The notes under the pieces were generated by a model that made no database searches, was not told the DNA's origin, and saw only the letters and a program-made list of their open reading frames with translations. Below, piece after piece: positions 24,558-34,256 of a stretch of DNA of 64,000 bases (positions within the stretch are counted from its first letter, which is position 1; every line of letters begins with the position of its first letter). This DNA comes from an uncultured Clostridia bacterium. GTDB taxonomy: Bacteria; Bacillota; Clostridia; TANB77; UBA1234. The stretch covers positions 1 to 64,000 of the forward strand of contig CAKPEF010000003.1 in NCBI GenBank assembly GCA_934149305.1, written 5' to 3'. A program made the translations under genes and the position numbers.

Positions 24558-24633
24558 TGGAGCGGGAAACGGGGCTCAAACCCGCGACCTTCGCCTTGGC
24601 AAGGCGACGCTCTATCAACTGAGCTACTCCCGC
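24558..24633 (-). tRNA. tRNA-Gly (GCC anticodon)
   Basis: 76 nt with encoded CCA. Acceptor GCGGGA / TCCCGC; anticodon arm CGCCT-TGCCA-AGGCG gives GCC; T loop TTTGAGC. Confidence 0.95.
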
Positions 24634-24725
24634 ACGGAACTTCTCTCGAAGCAATATTATATTACAATATATTTTTTAATAAGTCAATACCATTTTTGAA
24701 AAAATTTTATATATGAAAAATTGTT

Positions 24726-24859
24726 GTTACTATTCAGACTTAATTTATGACAAATGTTAAACAATAGTATTTTTATGGAGCACACTGTGCTCCGCTACAT
24801 TTTTATAAAATACATTTACATTTGATGCATACTTTTATTTTTGAAGACTAAATAGTAAC
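24726..24859 (-). mobile_element. Family-A element, reverse orientation, with 8-bp duplication
   Basis: 134 bp. The ends GTTACTATTCAGACTTAA and TGAAGACTAAATAGTAAC are the family-A termini in inverted order. An exact 8-bp repeat, AAATTGTT, flanks it (24718-24725; 24860-24867). Its core contains the palindrome GGAGCACACTGTGCTCC. It is the only copy in the window lying on the minus strand. Confidence 0.85.
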
Positions 24860-24867
24860 AAATTGTT

Positions 24868-24975
24868 GCTATTTAGTCCTAAAAATACAGAAAATATATA
24901 TCGAATGTAAATGTAGAGGGCTCCATAAAAATACTACTTCTTAGCATTTATCATAAATTCAGAATAAATGGTAAC
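24868..24975 (+). mobile_element. Diverged family-A element abutting another copy
   Basis: 108 bp with ends GCTATTTAGTCCT and ATGGTAAC, core reduced to GAGGGCTCCATAAAA. It begins directly after the target duplication of the reverse copy. Older and more decayed than its neighbour. Confidence 0.6.
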
Positions 24976-25156
24976 AAAAAATTGAATTCAATTATTAAAA
25001 AAGATTATAAAATATCAGGATTTTAGTGTATAATAAATTATATTATCAAAATCTAATTATTGTTGAATAATATTGGAGAATTTAAGAAATTTTTATTTAT
25101 TAAAAATACTTAACAACGGTTTATAAATAAAAATATATAAAGACATGGAGGTTTAT

Positions 25157-27775
25157 ATGAGTAAATTAGTTGCAATTGATGGAAACAGCATTATGAATAG
25201 AGCTTTTTATGGAATTATGAATTCCAAGCTCCTTATGACATCGGATGGCATTTATACGAATGCAATATATGGTTTCTTATCAATTTTGAATAAATTATTG
25301 CAGGATGAAAATCCGGATTATATATGTGTCGCTTTTGACTTGAAAGCACCTACATTTAGACATAAAAAGTATGAAGAATACAAGGCAACAAGAAAAGGAA
25401 TGCCGGACGAACTTAGAGTACAGATGCCAATAATTAAAGATATTTTAAAAGCAATGAATATTAAAATATTAGAATTAGAAGGTTATGAAGCAGATGACAT
25501 TTTAGGTACGATTTCAAAGTATGGTGATGAAAATGGTATGGAGGTGTTGCTTCTTACAGGAGATAGAGATTATTTGCAACTTGCAACAGACAAAGTTACG
25601 GTGAGAATTCCAACAACCAAGATGGGAAAAACAGATTATGCTGATTATACCCCAGAAGTTATTTATGAAAAGTTTGGAATAGAACCAATGCAATTTATTG
25701 AAATAAAAGGTCTTATGGGAGATACATCAGATAATATCCCAGGAGTTCCAGGAGTGGGCGAGAAAACAGCATTTTCACTAATAACAAAATACAAAAACCT
25801 AGATACAATTTATAATGCACTCGATAGTGGTGAAGAGCTAGAAGGAATAAAAGGCAAACTTAAAGAAAAATTAGTTGAAAACAAAGATTTAGCATATCTT
25901 TCAAGAGAGCTTGGCACAATTTATAAAGAGGTTCCACTTGCAATAACTATTGAAGATATTAAAAGAGTAGAGCCTAACAATGATGAACTTTATAATCTTT
26001 TTGCAAAGCTTCAACTTAAAAAGTTTATAGAAAGCATGAATTTGAAAGCAAATGAAAATAAAGTAGTTTCAATATTTGATGATTCTAAAATAGAAATAGA
26101 AGATTTAGAAAAGTTAGAATTGAAAGAAATAAAAGAGTTGGCATATTATTATGACGATGGTTTAGCTGTATATGCAAATGAAAAAGCTTATTATAAAAAG
26201 AATCCTTCAAAAGAAGATTTAGAAAAAATATTTGCAAGTGATGTTTTAAAAATAGGTTTTAAAGAAAAAGAAATGTATTTGAAACTTAAACAAATGGACA
26301 TTATTCCAAACAATTTGATGTTTGATTTGGAAATTGCAGCATATATAATGAATCCATCTAAATCAACATATAAGTTAGATGATATCATAATGGAAGAATT
26401 AAATATTATTGTAGAAAATAAAACATCAAATGAGCAAATATCGTTTGAAGGTTTTGGCGATGAGGCAAAAGACAATAAAGAAGAGCTTGCTAAATATGCT
26501 AGATATATATACAAATGTAAAGAAAAATACGAAGAAGAGCTAAAAGAAAAAGAGCAATTAAAATTGTTTAGTGAAGTTGAAATGCCACTTGTGAAAGTGC
26601 TTGCAGAGATGGAATACATTGGTGTATATGTGGATAAAGAAATGCTTAAAGACTATTCTGTATCATTAAATCAAAAGGTTGATGAGCTTACAAAAGACAT
26701 ATATCAAACAGCAGGAATAGAATTTAATATAAATTCGCCAAAGCAACTTGGAGAAGTACTATTTGAAAAATTGAATTTGCCAATAATAAAGAAAACAAAA
26801 ACAGGATATTCAACCGATGGAGATGTGCTAGAAAAATTAAAAGAAGAACATCCAGTAATAGATAAAATATTAGAGTATAGAACACTTAGCAAGTTGAAAG
26901 CAACATATGTTGATGGAATGTTACCACTTATAAATGAAAAAACACAAAGAATACATGCGAAATTTAATCAAACTGTTACAGCAACAGGTAGAATAAGTTG
27001 CGCAGATCCTAATCTTCAAAACATACCAATAAGAACAGAAATAGGAAGAGAACTTAGAAAAATATTTGTAGCAAAAGAAGGCTGTATGTTAATCGATGCG
27101 GATTACTCACAAGTTGAACTTAGAGTTCTAGCACATATGTCAGGTGACGAAACAATGATAAAAGCTTTTAATGATGATGTTGATGTACATGCAATGACTG
27201 CTTCACAAGTATTTAATGTGCCACTAGGAGAAGTTACAAAGCAAATGAGAAGCGAAGCAAAAGCTGTAAACTTTGGAATTGTCTATGGAATAAGTGATTT
27301 TGGCTTGGCTACAAATATAGGAATAGGCAGAAAAAAAGCAAAAGAATATATAGAAAAGTATTTTGAAAAATATCCTAAAATAAAAGAGTATATGGATAAT
27401 GCGGTAGAACATTGCAAAGAAAAGGGATATGTTGAAACATTATGGGGTAGAAGAAGATATGTACCAGAAATAAAATCTAATAATTATAATGTAAGACAGT
27501 TTGGAGAAAGAGTAGCGATGAATGCTCCTATTCAAGGAACAGCAGCAGATATAATAAAAATAGCAATGGTAAATATCGAAAAAGAACTAGAAGAGAGAAA
27601 ACTAAAATCAAAATTGATATTACAAGTTCATGACGAACTTGTAATTGAAGCACCAGAGGACGAAATTGAAATATCAAAAGAATTATTGGTTAGAAATATG
27701 CAAAATGTAATAAAAATGAAAGTGCCACTAAAAGCAGAAGCCGGAATAGGCAAGACGTGGTATGAGGCACACTAA
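25157..27775 (+). CDS. polA: DNA polymerase I
   Basis: 872 residues. 5-prime nuclease domain (about 1-290: AIDGNSIMNRAFYG, GYEADDILGT, GLMGDTSDNIPGVPGVGEKTA), a degenerate 3-prime exonuclease-like middle domain lacking the catalytic acidic set, as in many Bacillota, and a polymerase domain with DADYSQVELRVLAH (motif A), the O helix QMRSEAKAVNFGIVYG, and QVHDELVIEA (motif C). Functions in Okazaki fragment processing and repair. ATG 25157 follows GGAGG; a frame-matching ATG 12 nt earlier overlaps that site. Monocistronic. Confidence 0.97.
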   Translation: MSKLVAIDGNSIMNRAFYGIMNSKLLMTSDGIYTNAIYGFLSILNKLLQDENPDYICVAFDLKAPTFRHKKYEEYKATRKGMPDELRVQMPIIKDILKAMNIKILELEGYEADDILGTISKYGDENGMEVLLLTGDRDYLQLATDKVTVRIPTTKMGKTDYADYTPEVIYEKFGIEPMQFIEIKGLMGDTSDNIPGVPGVGEKTAFSLITKYKNLDTIYNALDSGEELEGIKGKLKEKLVENKDLAYLSRELGTIYKEVPLAITIEDIKRVEPNNDELYNLFAKLQLKKFIESMNLKANENKVVSIFDDSKIEIEDLEKLELKEIKELAYYYDDGLAVYANEKAYYKKNPSKEDLEKIFASDVLKIGFKEKEMYLKLKQMDIIPNNLMFDLEIAAYIMNPSKSTYKLDDIIMEELNIIVENKTSNEQISFEGFGDEAKDNKEELAKYARYIYKCKEKYEEELKEKEQLKLFSEVEMPLVKVLAEMEYIGVYVDKEMLKDYSVSLNQKVDELTKDIYQTAGIEFNINSPKQLGEVLFEKLNLPIIKKTKTGYSTDGDVLEKLKEEHPVIDKILEYRTLSKLKATYVDGMLPLINEKTQRIHAKFNQTVTATGRISCADPNLQNIPIRTEIGRELRKIFVAKEGCMLIDADYSQVELRVLAHMSGDETMIKAFNDDVDVHAMTASQVFNVPLGEVTKQMRSEAKAVNFGIVYGISDFGLATNIGIGRKKAKEYIEKYFEKYPKIKEYMDNAVEHCKEKGYVETLWGRRRYVPEIKSNNYNVRQFGERVAMNAPIQGTAADIIKIAMVNIEKELEERKLKSKLILQVHDELVIEAPEDEIEISKELLVRNMQNVIKMKVPLKAEAGIGKTWYEAH

Positions 27776-27778
27776 TAA

Positions 27779-27835
27779 GAAACACCTATTTGAATTTCAC
27801 TACTTATAGTGAGTTCAACATAGGTGCTTTTGTTT
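27779..27835 (+). terminator. Intrinsic terminator of polA
   Basis: Long imperfect stem, outer arms ACACCTAT / ATAGGTG, inner TTTCACTA / TAGTGAG, then a T run. Confidence 0.75.
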
Positions 27836-27991
27836 AGACAAGATAGTATAAAATATTTGAAATGATAATAGTAATCGTGTATAATGGATACACATGTAGT
27901 TATAGTATAAAAAGTTGGTTAAAATCTTTATAATTTAATTAACTTATAAAAAGATATATAACAAGTAGAATGCCAAAGAGAAGAAGAAATT

Positions 27992-28121
27992 GGTAGTGTG
28001 AACTAATTTATGTAAATATATAAAACAGCTACAAGAGAAGAGGTCTTAAGTGTGCTCCATAAAAACAAATTAAAAGCAGTACACTAAAATTGAAAAAATA
28101 TTATGGTTAGTAAGCGCAACC
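27992..28121 (+). mobile_element. Family-B element, long form
   Basis: 130 bp with ends GGTAGTGTGAACTAATTTAT and GGTTAGTAAGCGCAACC. Carries the core (CTTAAGTGTGCTCCATAAAAA) and the AAAGCAGTACACTAAAA block shared with copies at 3904 and 47731. No clean target duplication. It lies 17 nt before the first GT8 gene; the preceding 150 bases from 27836 hold no gene. Confidence 0.7.
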
Positions 28122-28138
28122 TAATAAAGGGGTAATAT

Positions 28139-28972
28139 ATGATAAACTTACTTTTATGTGGGAATAAAAAAGTTTTTGATGGCGCGTTAACACAGCTTAT
28201 ATCAATAACAAACAGAAGTGATGAAATTATAAACTGTTATATTTTTACTATGGATATTTCTAGACTCAATGCTGATTTCGTGCCAATAACAGATGAACAA
28301 GAAAAGTTTTTAGATAGCTTTGTAAAGTCTAGAAATCCTAAAAATAGCGTGAAAAAAATTGATGTAACAGAGCTTTATAATAAAGAATTTGCAAATTGCA
28401 AAAACGAAACAGCATATTGTACACCATATACACTTTTAAGGTTACTTGCAGACTTAGTGCCAGAAATGCCAGAGAAAATATTATATTTAGACATTGATAT
28501 AATGGTTGGAGATGATTTGAAAAAACTATATGATATAGATATTGATGGATATGAGTATGCGGCAGTTAAAGAAAAATATGGGTGCTGGATAATTAGGCCT
28601 GACTATATAAATGCAGGAATGTTACTTTTGAACATGAAAGAGATAAAGAAAACAAAATTACTTGAAAAGGCCAGAAATCTAATTAGAAATAAAAAAATGC
28701 TATTTGCAGATCAAGATGCAATATTTTGGTCAACAACTAAGAAAAAAATACTTCCAAGAAAATTTAATGAACAATCTAAATTTAATAGAAAGGATACGGT
28801 AATATGCCATTTTTGCAAACGACTAATGTTTTTGCCATATCCGCATACAGAAAACTTTAAGCAATGGAATGTAAATGAAGTACATAGTGTTTTAAAATGC
28901 TTTTATTATGATAATGATTTAGAAGAATATTTAAAGCAAAAAGAAAAATTTGAAAAAGGAGAAGTAAAATGA
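28139..28972 (+). CDS. Glycosyltransferase family 8
   Basis: 277 residues. GT-A fold, with the metal-binding DXD in ILYLDIDIMVGDDL and the conserved YINAGMLLLNM and ADQDAIFW stretches of GT8 galactosyl/glucosyltransferases. Acceptor unknown. First gene of a tightly linked operon: its stop overlaps the next start (ATGA), and two acyltransferases follow. It lacks the C-terminal DUF-type extensions of some surface GT8s. Ribosome site AAAGGGG. Confidence 0.85.
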   Translation: MINLLLCGNKKVFDGALTQLISITNRSDEIINCYIFTMDISRLNADFVPITDEQEKFLDSFVKSRNPKNSVKKIDVTELYNKEFANCKNETAYCTPYTLLRLLADLVPEMPEKILYLDIDIMVGDDLKKLYDIDIDGYEYAAVKEKYGCWIIRPDYINAGMLLLNMKEIKKTKLLEKARNLIRNKKMLFADQDAIFWSTTKKKILPRKFNEQSKFNRKDTVICHFCKRLMFLPYPHTENFKQWNVNEVHSVLKCFYYDNDLEEYLKQKEKFEKGEVK

Positions 28973-29898
28973 AAGAAAACATAATACCAATATTTTTTGC
29001 AGTAGATGATGGATATATACCTTTTTTAGCAGTATCGCTTCAATCTCTAGTAGAAAATTCGAACGAAAATAATTATTACCTAATAAAAATACTATATACA
29101 AATATTTCAGAAGACAATCAGAATAGAATAAAAAAATTCGAAAAAAATAATATAAATATTGAATTTGTAGATTTAAATTACTATATAGAAAAAATAAAAG
29201 ACAAGTTGTATACAAGAGATTATTATTCAAAAACGACATATTTTAGATTATTTATACCCAATTTATATCCACAGTATGACAAAGCATTATATTTAGATAG
29301 TGATATAGTTCTTTTGGATGATGTAGCAAACTTGTACAATACAGAAATGGAAAATAATTTAGTTGCTGCAGCGCCAGATGATGTAATTCAAACAATAGAA
29401 GTATTCAGAGAATATGCTGAAAAAGTTGTTGGCGTAGCAAGTTATAAAAATTATTTTAACGCAGGTGTGTTACTAATGAATTTGGATGAACTTAGAAAAT
29501 TTGATTTTCAAAATAAGTTTATATATTTATTAGATAAAATAAGGTTTTCTGTAGCTCAAGATCAGGATTATTTAAACAGGCTTTGCAAAGGAAGAGTGAA
29601 AATTGTAGATAGCAATTGGAACAGAATGCCGATAGCAAAAGAAAAAGAAAATGATGCTAATATAAAGCTTATACACTATAATTTAGCATATAAGCCATGG
29701 CATTTTGAAGAGATTTTATATAAAGATTATTTTTGGAATTATGCTCAAAAAACAGAATTCTTTGATGTGATACAAAAAATAAAAGAAAGCTATACAGATG
29801 AAGAACGTTTTAGAGATATGGAAAAAGATAAAGCACTAAGAGAGCTTGCGCAAAAAGAATCTGATTGTGTTGGCGATGATAGAATAAACAGGAGATAA
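28969..29898 (+). CDS. Glycosyltransferase family 8
   Basis: 309 residues. IIPIFFAVDDGYIPFLAVSLQSL is the classic GT8 opening; DXD in ALYLDSDIVLLDDV, then YFNAGVLLMNLDEL and AQDQDYLNRL, with a His in IHYN near the end for metal binding. A charged C-terminal tail (about 270-309) follows the catalytic domain. Overlaps the previous GT8 by four nt, so the two are probably co-translated and act on the same glycan. Confidence 0.88.
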   Translation: MKENIIPIFFAVDDGYIPFLAVSLQSLVENSNENNYYLIKILYTNISEDNQNRIKKFEKNNINIEFVDLNYYIEKIKDKLYTRDYYSKTTYFRLFIPNLYPQYDKALYLDSDIVLLDDVANLYNTEMENNLVAAAPDDVIQTIEVFREYAEKVVGVASYKNYFNAGVLLMNLDELRKFDFQNKFIYLLDKIRFSVAQDQDYLNRLCKGRVKIVDSNWNRMPIAKEKENDANIKLIHYNLAYKPWHFEEILYKDYFWNYAQKTEFFDVIQKIKESYTDEERFRDMEKDKALRELAQKESDCVGDDRINRR

Positions 29899-29901
29899 GA
29901 G

Positions 29902-30780
29902 ATGAGAGAAGAAACAATCGAAAAATCAAAAGATAGATTAGAAATATTAGATGAGATTGACAAGCTAGAAAGAGAAGGTAGATTTGATGTTGATCCAGAA
30001 AAGGATCCACCAACAATTGTATTAGCACCAGATAAAGTAGATTACTTAAAAAGTAAAAGAAGCAGCAAAATAAAAAGAAGTGTAGCTAATGGAATCGGAA
30101 AAAAATTTTTAGAAGAGCTTCTAAGAAATAACAAACTAATAATAAAAGATGTTATAGGAATTGAAAATCTGGAGGCAGTTGAAACAGGAGCAATGATTAC
30201 ATGTAATCATTTTAATCCATTTGATTGTTTTACTGTAGAAAAAATATTCAGAGACACAATACACTTTAAAAACAAAAAAAGATTATACAAAGTGATAAGA
30301 GAAGGAAATTATACAAATTTTCCTGGATTTTATGGCTTTTTATTTAGAAATTGCGATACATTACCGCTTAGCTCAAATACAAAAACAATGATTGAGTTTA
30401 TGAAAGCAGTTGACAAAATTCTTCAAAATGGTGATTTTATACTTATATATCCAGAGCAAAGTTTATGGTGGAATTATAGAAAACCTAAGCCACTAAAAGA
30501 TGGAGCATTTAAATTGGCGGTTAGAAATGATGTGCCTGTTATACCGATTTTTATAACAATGGAAGATAGTGAAAACATAGGTAGCGACGGTTTTCCAATT
30601 CAAGAATATACAGTAAATATAAAGAAACCAATATATCCAGATAGGGAAATATCAGAAAAAGAAAATGTCGCTATAATGAAAGAAAAAAATTATGAAATTT
30701 GGAAGAAAACGTATGAAGATTTTTACCAAAAGCCATTGGAATATATAACAGAAAATAAGGAATTGATAGATGAAAAATAA
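29902..30780 (+). CDS. PlsC-like acyltransferase
   Basis: 292 residues. Acyltransferase block NHFNPFD (HX4D, about 97-102), then PEQSLWWNY and GAFKLAVRNDVPVIPIFI, the order seen in lysophospholipid and 1-acylglycerol-3-phosphate acyltransferases. It has a charged N-terminal extension of about 75 residues before the catalytic block. Membrane-peripheral. Three-nt gap from the GT8 upstream; the next gene overlaps its end. Acyl acceptor may be a glycolipid made by the GT8 pair rather than a phospholipid precursor (inference). Confidence 0.8.
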   Translation: MREETIEKSKDRLEILDEIDKLEREGRFDVDPEKDPPTIVLAPDKVDYLKSKRSSKIKRSVANGIGKKFLEELLRNNKLIIKDVIGIENLEAVETGAMITCNHFNPFDCFTVEKIFRDTIHFKNKKRLYKVIREGNYTNFPGFYGFLFRNCDTLPLSSNTKTMIEFMKAVDKILQNGDFILIYPEQSLWWNYRKPKPLKDGAFKLAVRNDVPVIPIFITMEDSENIGSDGFPIQEYTVNIKKPIYPDREISEKENVAIMKEKNYEIWKKTYEDFYQKPLEYITENKELIDEK

Positions 30781-31543
30781 TAAAAAAATCATATATTATC
30801 AAGATGAAGTAAATGATGAATTTTCTGAAGTAAAAATTGAACCTAGAATAATAGATGAAAATTATAAATATATTCATAGAAATCCGTTTTGGAATATGGG
30901 AGCATTTATAATTCAAAATATAATTCTTGTTCCAATAAGAATATTGTATGCAAAAATAAAATTTAAAATTACCTACATCGGGAAAGAAAAACTAAAAAAA
31001 TACAAAAAAAGTGGATATTTTGTGTATGTAAATCATACACAACCGTTTGGCGATACACTAATTCCAAGTATACCAATATATCCAAAGAGAAATTTTTTTA
31101 TAGTGAATCCAGAAAATGTATCTATGAAAATACTTGGAAATTTTGTTCAAATGATGGGAGCAATACCAGTTCCAAGTAATTTAGATGCAATGAAAAACTT
31201 TAAAAAGGCAATAGAAAAAACAATACGCGACAATCATGCAATAACAATATATCCTGAAGCACACATATGGCCTTATTACACAAAAATAAGACCATTTAAG
31301 AATACATCATTTACATATCCAGTAGAGCTTGATGTGCCAGCGTTTTGCATGACTAATACATATCAAAGACAAAAGAATAATAAGATAAAAATAGTATCAT
31401 ATATAGAGGGTCCTTTTTTTGCAGATAAAACATTGCCAAAACTATCACAGAAAAAGGATTTAAGGGACAAGATATATAACCAAATGGTATTACAAAGTCA
31501 AAATAGCAATATAGAAGTTATAAAATATTGCCCAAAAACATAA
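30770..31543 (+). CDS. PlsC-like acyltransferase
   Basis: 257 residues. One hydrophobic segment near 45-60; catalytic NHTQPFGD has five residues between His and Asp rather than the usual four, a spacing I associate with a clostridial sub-branch, followed by YPEAHIWPYY. Overlaps the preceding acyltransferase by 11 nt. Two consecutive divergent acyltransferases after two GT8s point to a dedicated glycolipid or acylated polymer. Confidence 0.75.
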   Translation: MKNNKKIIYYQDEVNDEFSEVKIEPRIIDENYKYIHRNPFWNMGAFIIQNIILVPIRILYAKIKFKITYIGKEKLKKYKKSGYFVYVNHTQPFGDTLIPSIPIYPKRNFFIVNPENVSMKILGNFVQMMGAIPVPSNLDAMKNFKKAIEKTIRDNHAITIYPEAHIWPYYTKIRPFKNTSFTYPVELDVPAFCMTNTYQRQKNNKIKIVSYIEGPFFADKTLPKLSQKKDLRDKIYNQMVLQSQNSNIEVIKYCPKT

Positions 31544-31655
31544 ATGCCGAATAAATAGCGTAGGTATTGGTGTTTTGCTACTTTTTTTGAAAAAACACTA
31601 CACAATACTAAAAAAATATGATAATATAGCATACATAAAAAAGGAGGAGATATAA

Positions 31656-32384
31656 ATGTCAGGACATAGCAAATGGAATAACATAAAAAACAAAAAAGGC
31701 AAATCAGATGCTGAAAGAGGTAAAGTTTTCACAAAATTAGGTAGAGAACTTCTAGTTGCTGTAAAAGAAGGTGGGCCTGACCCCTCATCAAATTCTAAAT
31801 TAAGAGATGTTATAGCAAAATGTAAGGCAAACAATATGCCAAATGATAATATAGAAAGAAGTATAAAAAAGGCAGCAGGAGATGGAAATACAGCTAATTA
31901 CGAAGACATAACATATGAAGGATACGGACCAAATGGAGTAGCAATCATAATAGAAGCAATGACAGACAATAGAAATAGAACAGCTGGAGATGTAAGACAT
32001 ATACTAGATAAATTTGGCGGAAATTTAGGAACAACAGGTTCAGTTAGTTGGATGTTTGATAAAAAAGGCATTATAATAGTTGAAAAATCAACAAAGATGA
32101 GCGAAGATGAACTAATGATGGAAGCAATAGAAGCAGGAGCAGAAAATTTTGAAGTCAGCGATGATGTTTATGAAATAACAACGGCACCAGAAGATTTTTC
32201 AAAAGTTAGAGAAGCATTAGAAGCAAAGGGCATAGAATTTCTTGATGCAGATGTAAAAATGGTTCCTCAAAATTATATGAGTTTAGATGAAGCTGCAACT
32301 AAAAAAATGAATCTAATCATAGAAAATATGGAAGATTTAGACGATGTTCAAGAGATTTGGCATAACTGGGATGAAGAGGAATAG
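31656..32384 (+). CDS. yebC: YebC/PmpR family protein
   Basis: 242 residues, the usual length. N-terminal [21 protein letters not shown] and [23 protein letters not shown] are diagnostic. Family members bind DNA as regulators, and YebC-type proteins have also been linked to translation of proline-rich stretches. Ribosome site AAGGAGGAG. Possibly co-transcribed with the small membrane protein 12 nt downstream. Confidence 0.93.
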   Translation: MSGHSKWNNIKNKKGKSDAERGKVFTKLGRELLVAVKEGGPDPSSNSKLRDVIAKCKANNMPNDNIERSIKKAAGDGNTANYEDITYEGYGPNGVAIIIEAMTDNRNRTAGDVRHILDKFGGNLGTTGSVSWMFDKKGIIIVEKSTKMSEDELMMEAIEAGAENFEVSDDVYEITTAPEDFSKVREALEAKGIEFLDADVKMVPQNYMSLDEAATKKMNLIIENMEDLDDVQEIWHNWDEEE

Positions 32385-32396
32385 GTGAGAAATTAA

Positions 32397-32705
32397 GTGT
32401 TATATAGTTTTGAAAATTATTATATCTTAATATTTTGCGCATTATTTCTTATAGCAATGAATACACTTGGATATATAAAGAAAAAAGCATCGTATAATAT
32501 GATTACGTTAATCTTTTTCATGGCGAGTTTAATAGTGCACATAGTAAAAAGAGAATTATTGGATGATTTCTTTAGATACAATGCTTATATCGATCTTTTC
32601 TTTATCGGAGTTTCAGTTGTTAATTTACTAATAATAGATGAAGTAGAAACGAGAAGAGAATTTATAAAAGTAGTATTTGAAAATAGATACAAAAGAAAAA
32701 AATAA
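32397..32705 (+). CDS. Small membrane protein, unknown
   Basis: 102 residues with GTG start after AGGTGAG. Three predicted spans: about 8-22, 34-48 and 64-82. The tail is charged (EVETRREFIK...NRYKRKK). Follows yebC by 12 nt and ends at a strong terminator. No family recognised. Confidence 0.6.
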   Translation: MLYSFENYYILIFCALFLIAMNTLGYIKKKASYNMITLIFFMASLIVHIVKRELLDDFFRYNAYIDLFFIGVSVVNLLIIDEVETRREFIKVVFENRYKRKK

Positions 32706-32710
32706 ATTAT

Positions 32711-32736
32711 ACCGGTGCATTTGCATCGGTTTTTTA
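32711..32736 (+). terminator. Intrinsic terminator
   Basis: Arms ACCGGTGCA and TGCATCGGT around TT, then six T. Confidence 0.85.
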
Positions 32737-32798
32737 TACAATAGGAAAATAACAAATTCGCAACCTTTTATGTATTATTTTTCTTTTCTATTGTATAA

Positions 32799-32903
32799 AA
32801 AACTTTAGAGCACACATGGAGTTATGAAGATGAAAAACTAGATGATACACTTCCAAAGACAAATGTGATAAATGATATAAAAGAGATAAAAACAATATTT
32901 TAA
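32799..32903 (+). pseudogene. Start-less coding remnant before dtd
   Basis: A 34-codon open stretch reading KTLEHTWSYEDEKL, then DDTLPKTNVINDIKEI. No start codon or ribosome site at its head. Looks like the C-terminal end of a lost gene. In many Bacillota relA precedes dtd, but this fragment does not resemble the RelA ACT domain. Confidence 0.35.
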
Positions 32904-32920
32904 TAATAGGAGAATGAAAA

Positions 32921-33379
32921 ATGAGGGCACTAATACAAAGAGTATTATCATCAAAATTAGAAATAGATCAAAAGGAATATTCAAAAATAGAAAATGGATT
33001 TTTAGTTTTATTAGGAATAACACACGATGACACTGAAGAAGATATGAGAGCATTAGCAGAAAAGATAACAAAGCTTAGAATATTCGAAGATGAGAATGGA
33101 AAAATGAATTTATCTATAAAAGATGTTGGAGGCTCGTTACATATAGTATCACAGTTTACACTTTATGCAGACTGCCATCATGGAAATAGGCCAAGTTTTA
33201 TAAATGCTGCTATGCCAGAATATGCAAATGAGTTATACGAAAAGTTTATAAAATATTGCAAGGAAAATCTTGAGATGAATGTTGAAACTGGTAGTTTTGG
33301 TGCCGATATGAAGATAACCTTGGTAAATGATGGGCCTGTGACAATAATGCTAGAATGCAAAGATGGGAAAATATTGTAA
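32921..33379 (+). CDS. dtd: D-aminoacyl-tRNA deacylase
   Basis: 152 residues. Removes D-amino acids (and glycine from tRNA-Ala) mischarged on tRNA. MRALIQRV, SQFTLYADC and NDGPVTI are the family marks; the last carries the cross-subunit GP dipeptide that excludes L-amino acids. Dimeric cytosolic enzyme. Ribosome site AGGAG. Standing apart from its usual recJ-apt-relA neighbours. Confidence 0.95.
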   Translation: MRALIQRVLSSKLEIDQKEYSKIENGFLVLLGITHDDTEEDMRALAEKITKLRIFEDENGKMNLSIKDVGGSLHIVSQFTLYADCHHGNRPSFINAAMPEYANELYEKFIKYCKENLEMNVETGSFGADMKITLVNDGPVTIMLECKDGKIL

Positions 33380-33408
33380 TCAAGCTTGCGAATTATGCAA
33401 TAAAATGT

Positions 33409-33437
33409 TTGACAAATGTGGCAAAACATTGTATAAT
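33409..33437 (+). promoter_or_regulatory. Promoter of rplU-rpmA
   Basis: Consensus TTGACA (33409-33414), 17-nt spacer, TATAAT (33432-33437). Confidence 0.85.
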
Positions 33438-33443
33438 GCCATA

Positions 33444-33532
33444 TGTGTAATCCGCTTAATTATGGTTATAAATGCTTAAAAAGCTACCTAAGATGAGAGA
33501 TTAGCGAGTTTTATATGAAGGAGGTGCTTTAG
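33444..33532 (+). ncRNA. Probable ribosomal protein L21 leader
   Basis: About 90 nt from the inferred start to rplU. The position matches the L21 leader known in Bacillota, an autoregulatory mRNA structure. I did not match its consensus base by base, so the call rests mainly on position and length. Confidence 0.4.
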
Positions 33533-33895
33533 ATGTACGCGATAATCGAAGCATGTGGAAAGCAATACAAAGTAGCAGAGGGAGATGAAGTTTTCGTTGA
33601 AAAACTAGATTTAAACGAAGGCGATAAAGTAACTTTTGATAAAGTATTATTACTTTCAGATGGTGAAAAAGTTAAAATAGGTACACCAACTGTAAAAAGT
33701 GCAAAAGTAGAAGCTACTGTTGTTGAAAACGGAAAAGCTAAAAAAGTGGTTGTATTCAAATACAAAGCTAAGAAAAACGAGAGAAAGAAACAAGGACATA
33801 GACAACCATATACAAAGATTAAAATTGAAAAAATTAGCCAAAGAGCTAGTACAAAGAAAGCTGCTGCTACTGAAACAGAAGAAGCTGCTGAGTAA
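33533..33895 (+). CDS. rplU: 50S ribosomal protein L21
   Basis: 120 residues. [25 protein letters not shown] and [27 protein letters not shown] are classic L21. An Ala/Glu/Thr-rich tail (ATETEEAAE) extends beyond the usual end. Ribosome site AAGGAGG. Usually followed by the protease gene prp and then rpmA in this phylum; here only 53 nt separate it from rpmA, and prp is missing. Confidence 0.97.
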   Translation: MYAIIEACGKQYKVAEGDEVFVEKLDLNEGDKVTFDKVLLLSDGEKVKIGTPTVKSAKVEATVVENGKAKKVVVFKYKAKKNERKKQGHRQPYTKIKIEKISQRASTKKAAATETEEAAE

Positions 33896-33948
33896 TTAGG
33901 ATTTTATAAAATACTAATAGAATATTTTAACTGAAAGGAGAGAGAAAC

Positions 33949-34212
33949 ATGGCACATAAAAAAGGTATGGGTAGTACCAAAAATGGTAGAGATAGTGAGT
34001 CGAAGAGACTTGGTGCCAAAAGAGCTGATGGTCAATTTGTTTTAGCTGGAAACATTCTAGTTAGACAAAGAGGAACAAAAATCCATCCAGGTACAAATGT
34101 TGGAATCGGTGGCGATGATACATTATTTGCAAAAGCAGATGGTATCGTAAAATTTGAAAGAAAAGGCAGAGACAAAAAACAAGTAAGTATCATTACTGAG
34201 GAAGATAAATAA
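33949..34212 (+). CDS. rpmA: 50S ribosomal protein L27, without N-terminal extension
   Basis: 87 residues. Starts [22 protein letters not shown]. Most Bacillota L27 proteins carry a cleavable N-terminal extension ending in FFA, removed by Prp; this one starts at the mature end, and no in-frame upstream start would add one. The Prp gene, normally between rplU and rpmA, is also absent, so the two losses agree. Ribosome site AAAGGAGAG. Confidence 0.97.
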   Translation: MAHKKGMGSTKNGRDSESKRLGAKRADGQFVLAGNILVRQRGTKIHPGTNVGIGGDDTLFAKADGIVKFERKGRDKKQVSIITEEDK

Positions 34213-34220
34213 GGATCTTA

Positions 34221-34256
34221 AAGAAGAACTTGAAAATAATCGAGTTCTTCTTTTTT
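34221..34256 (+). terminator. Terminator of rplU-rpmA, abutted by a repeat element
   Basis: Arms AAGAAGAACT and AGTTCTTCTT then six T. A family-A element begins directly after the T run and its target duplication includes part of it. Confidence 0.85.

Noticed and set aside
32799..32903. Fragment before dtd as the end of relA
   Set aside because: The position suggests it, but the residues do not resemble a RelA C-terminal ACT domain.
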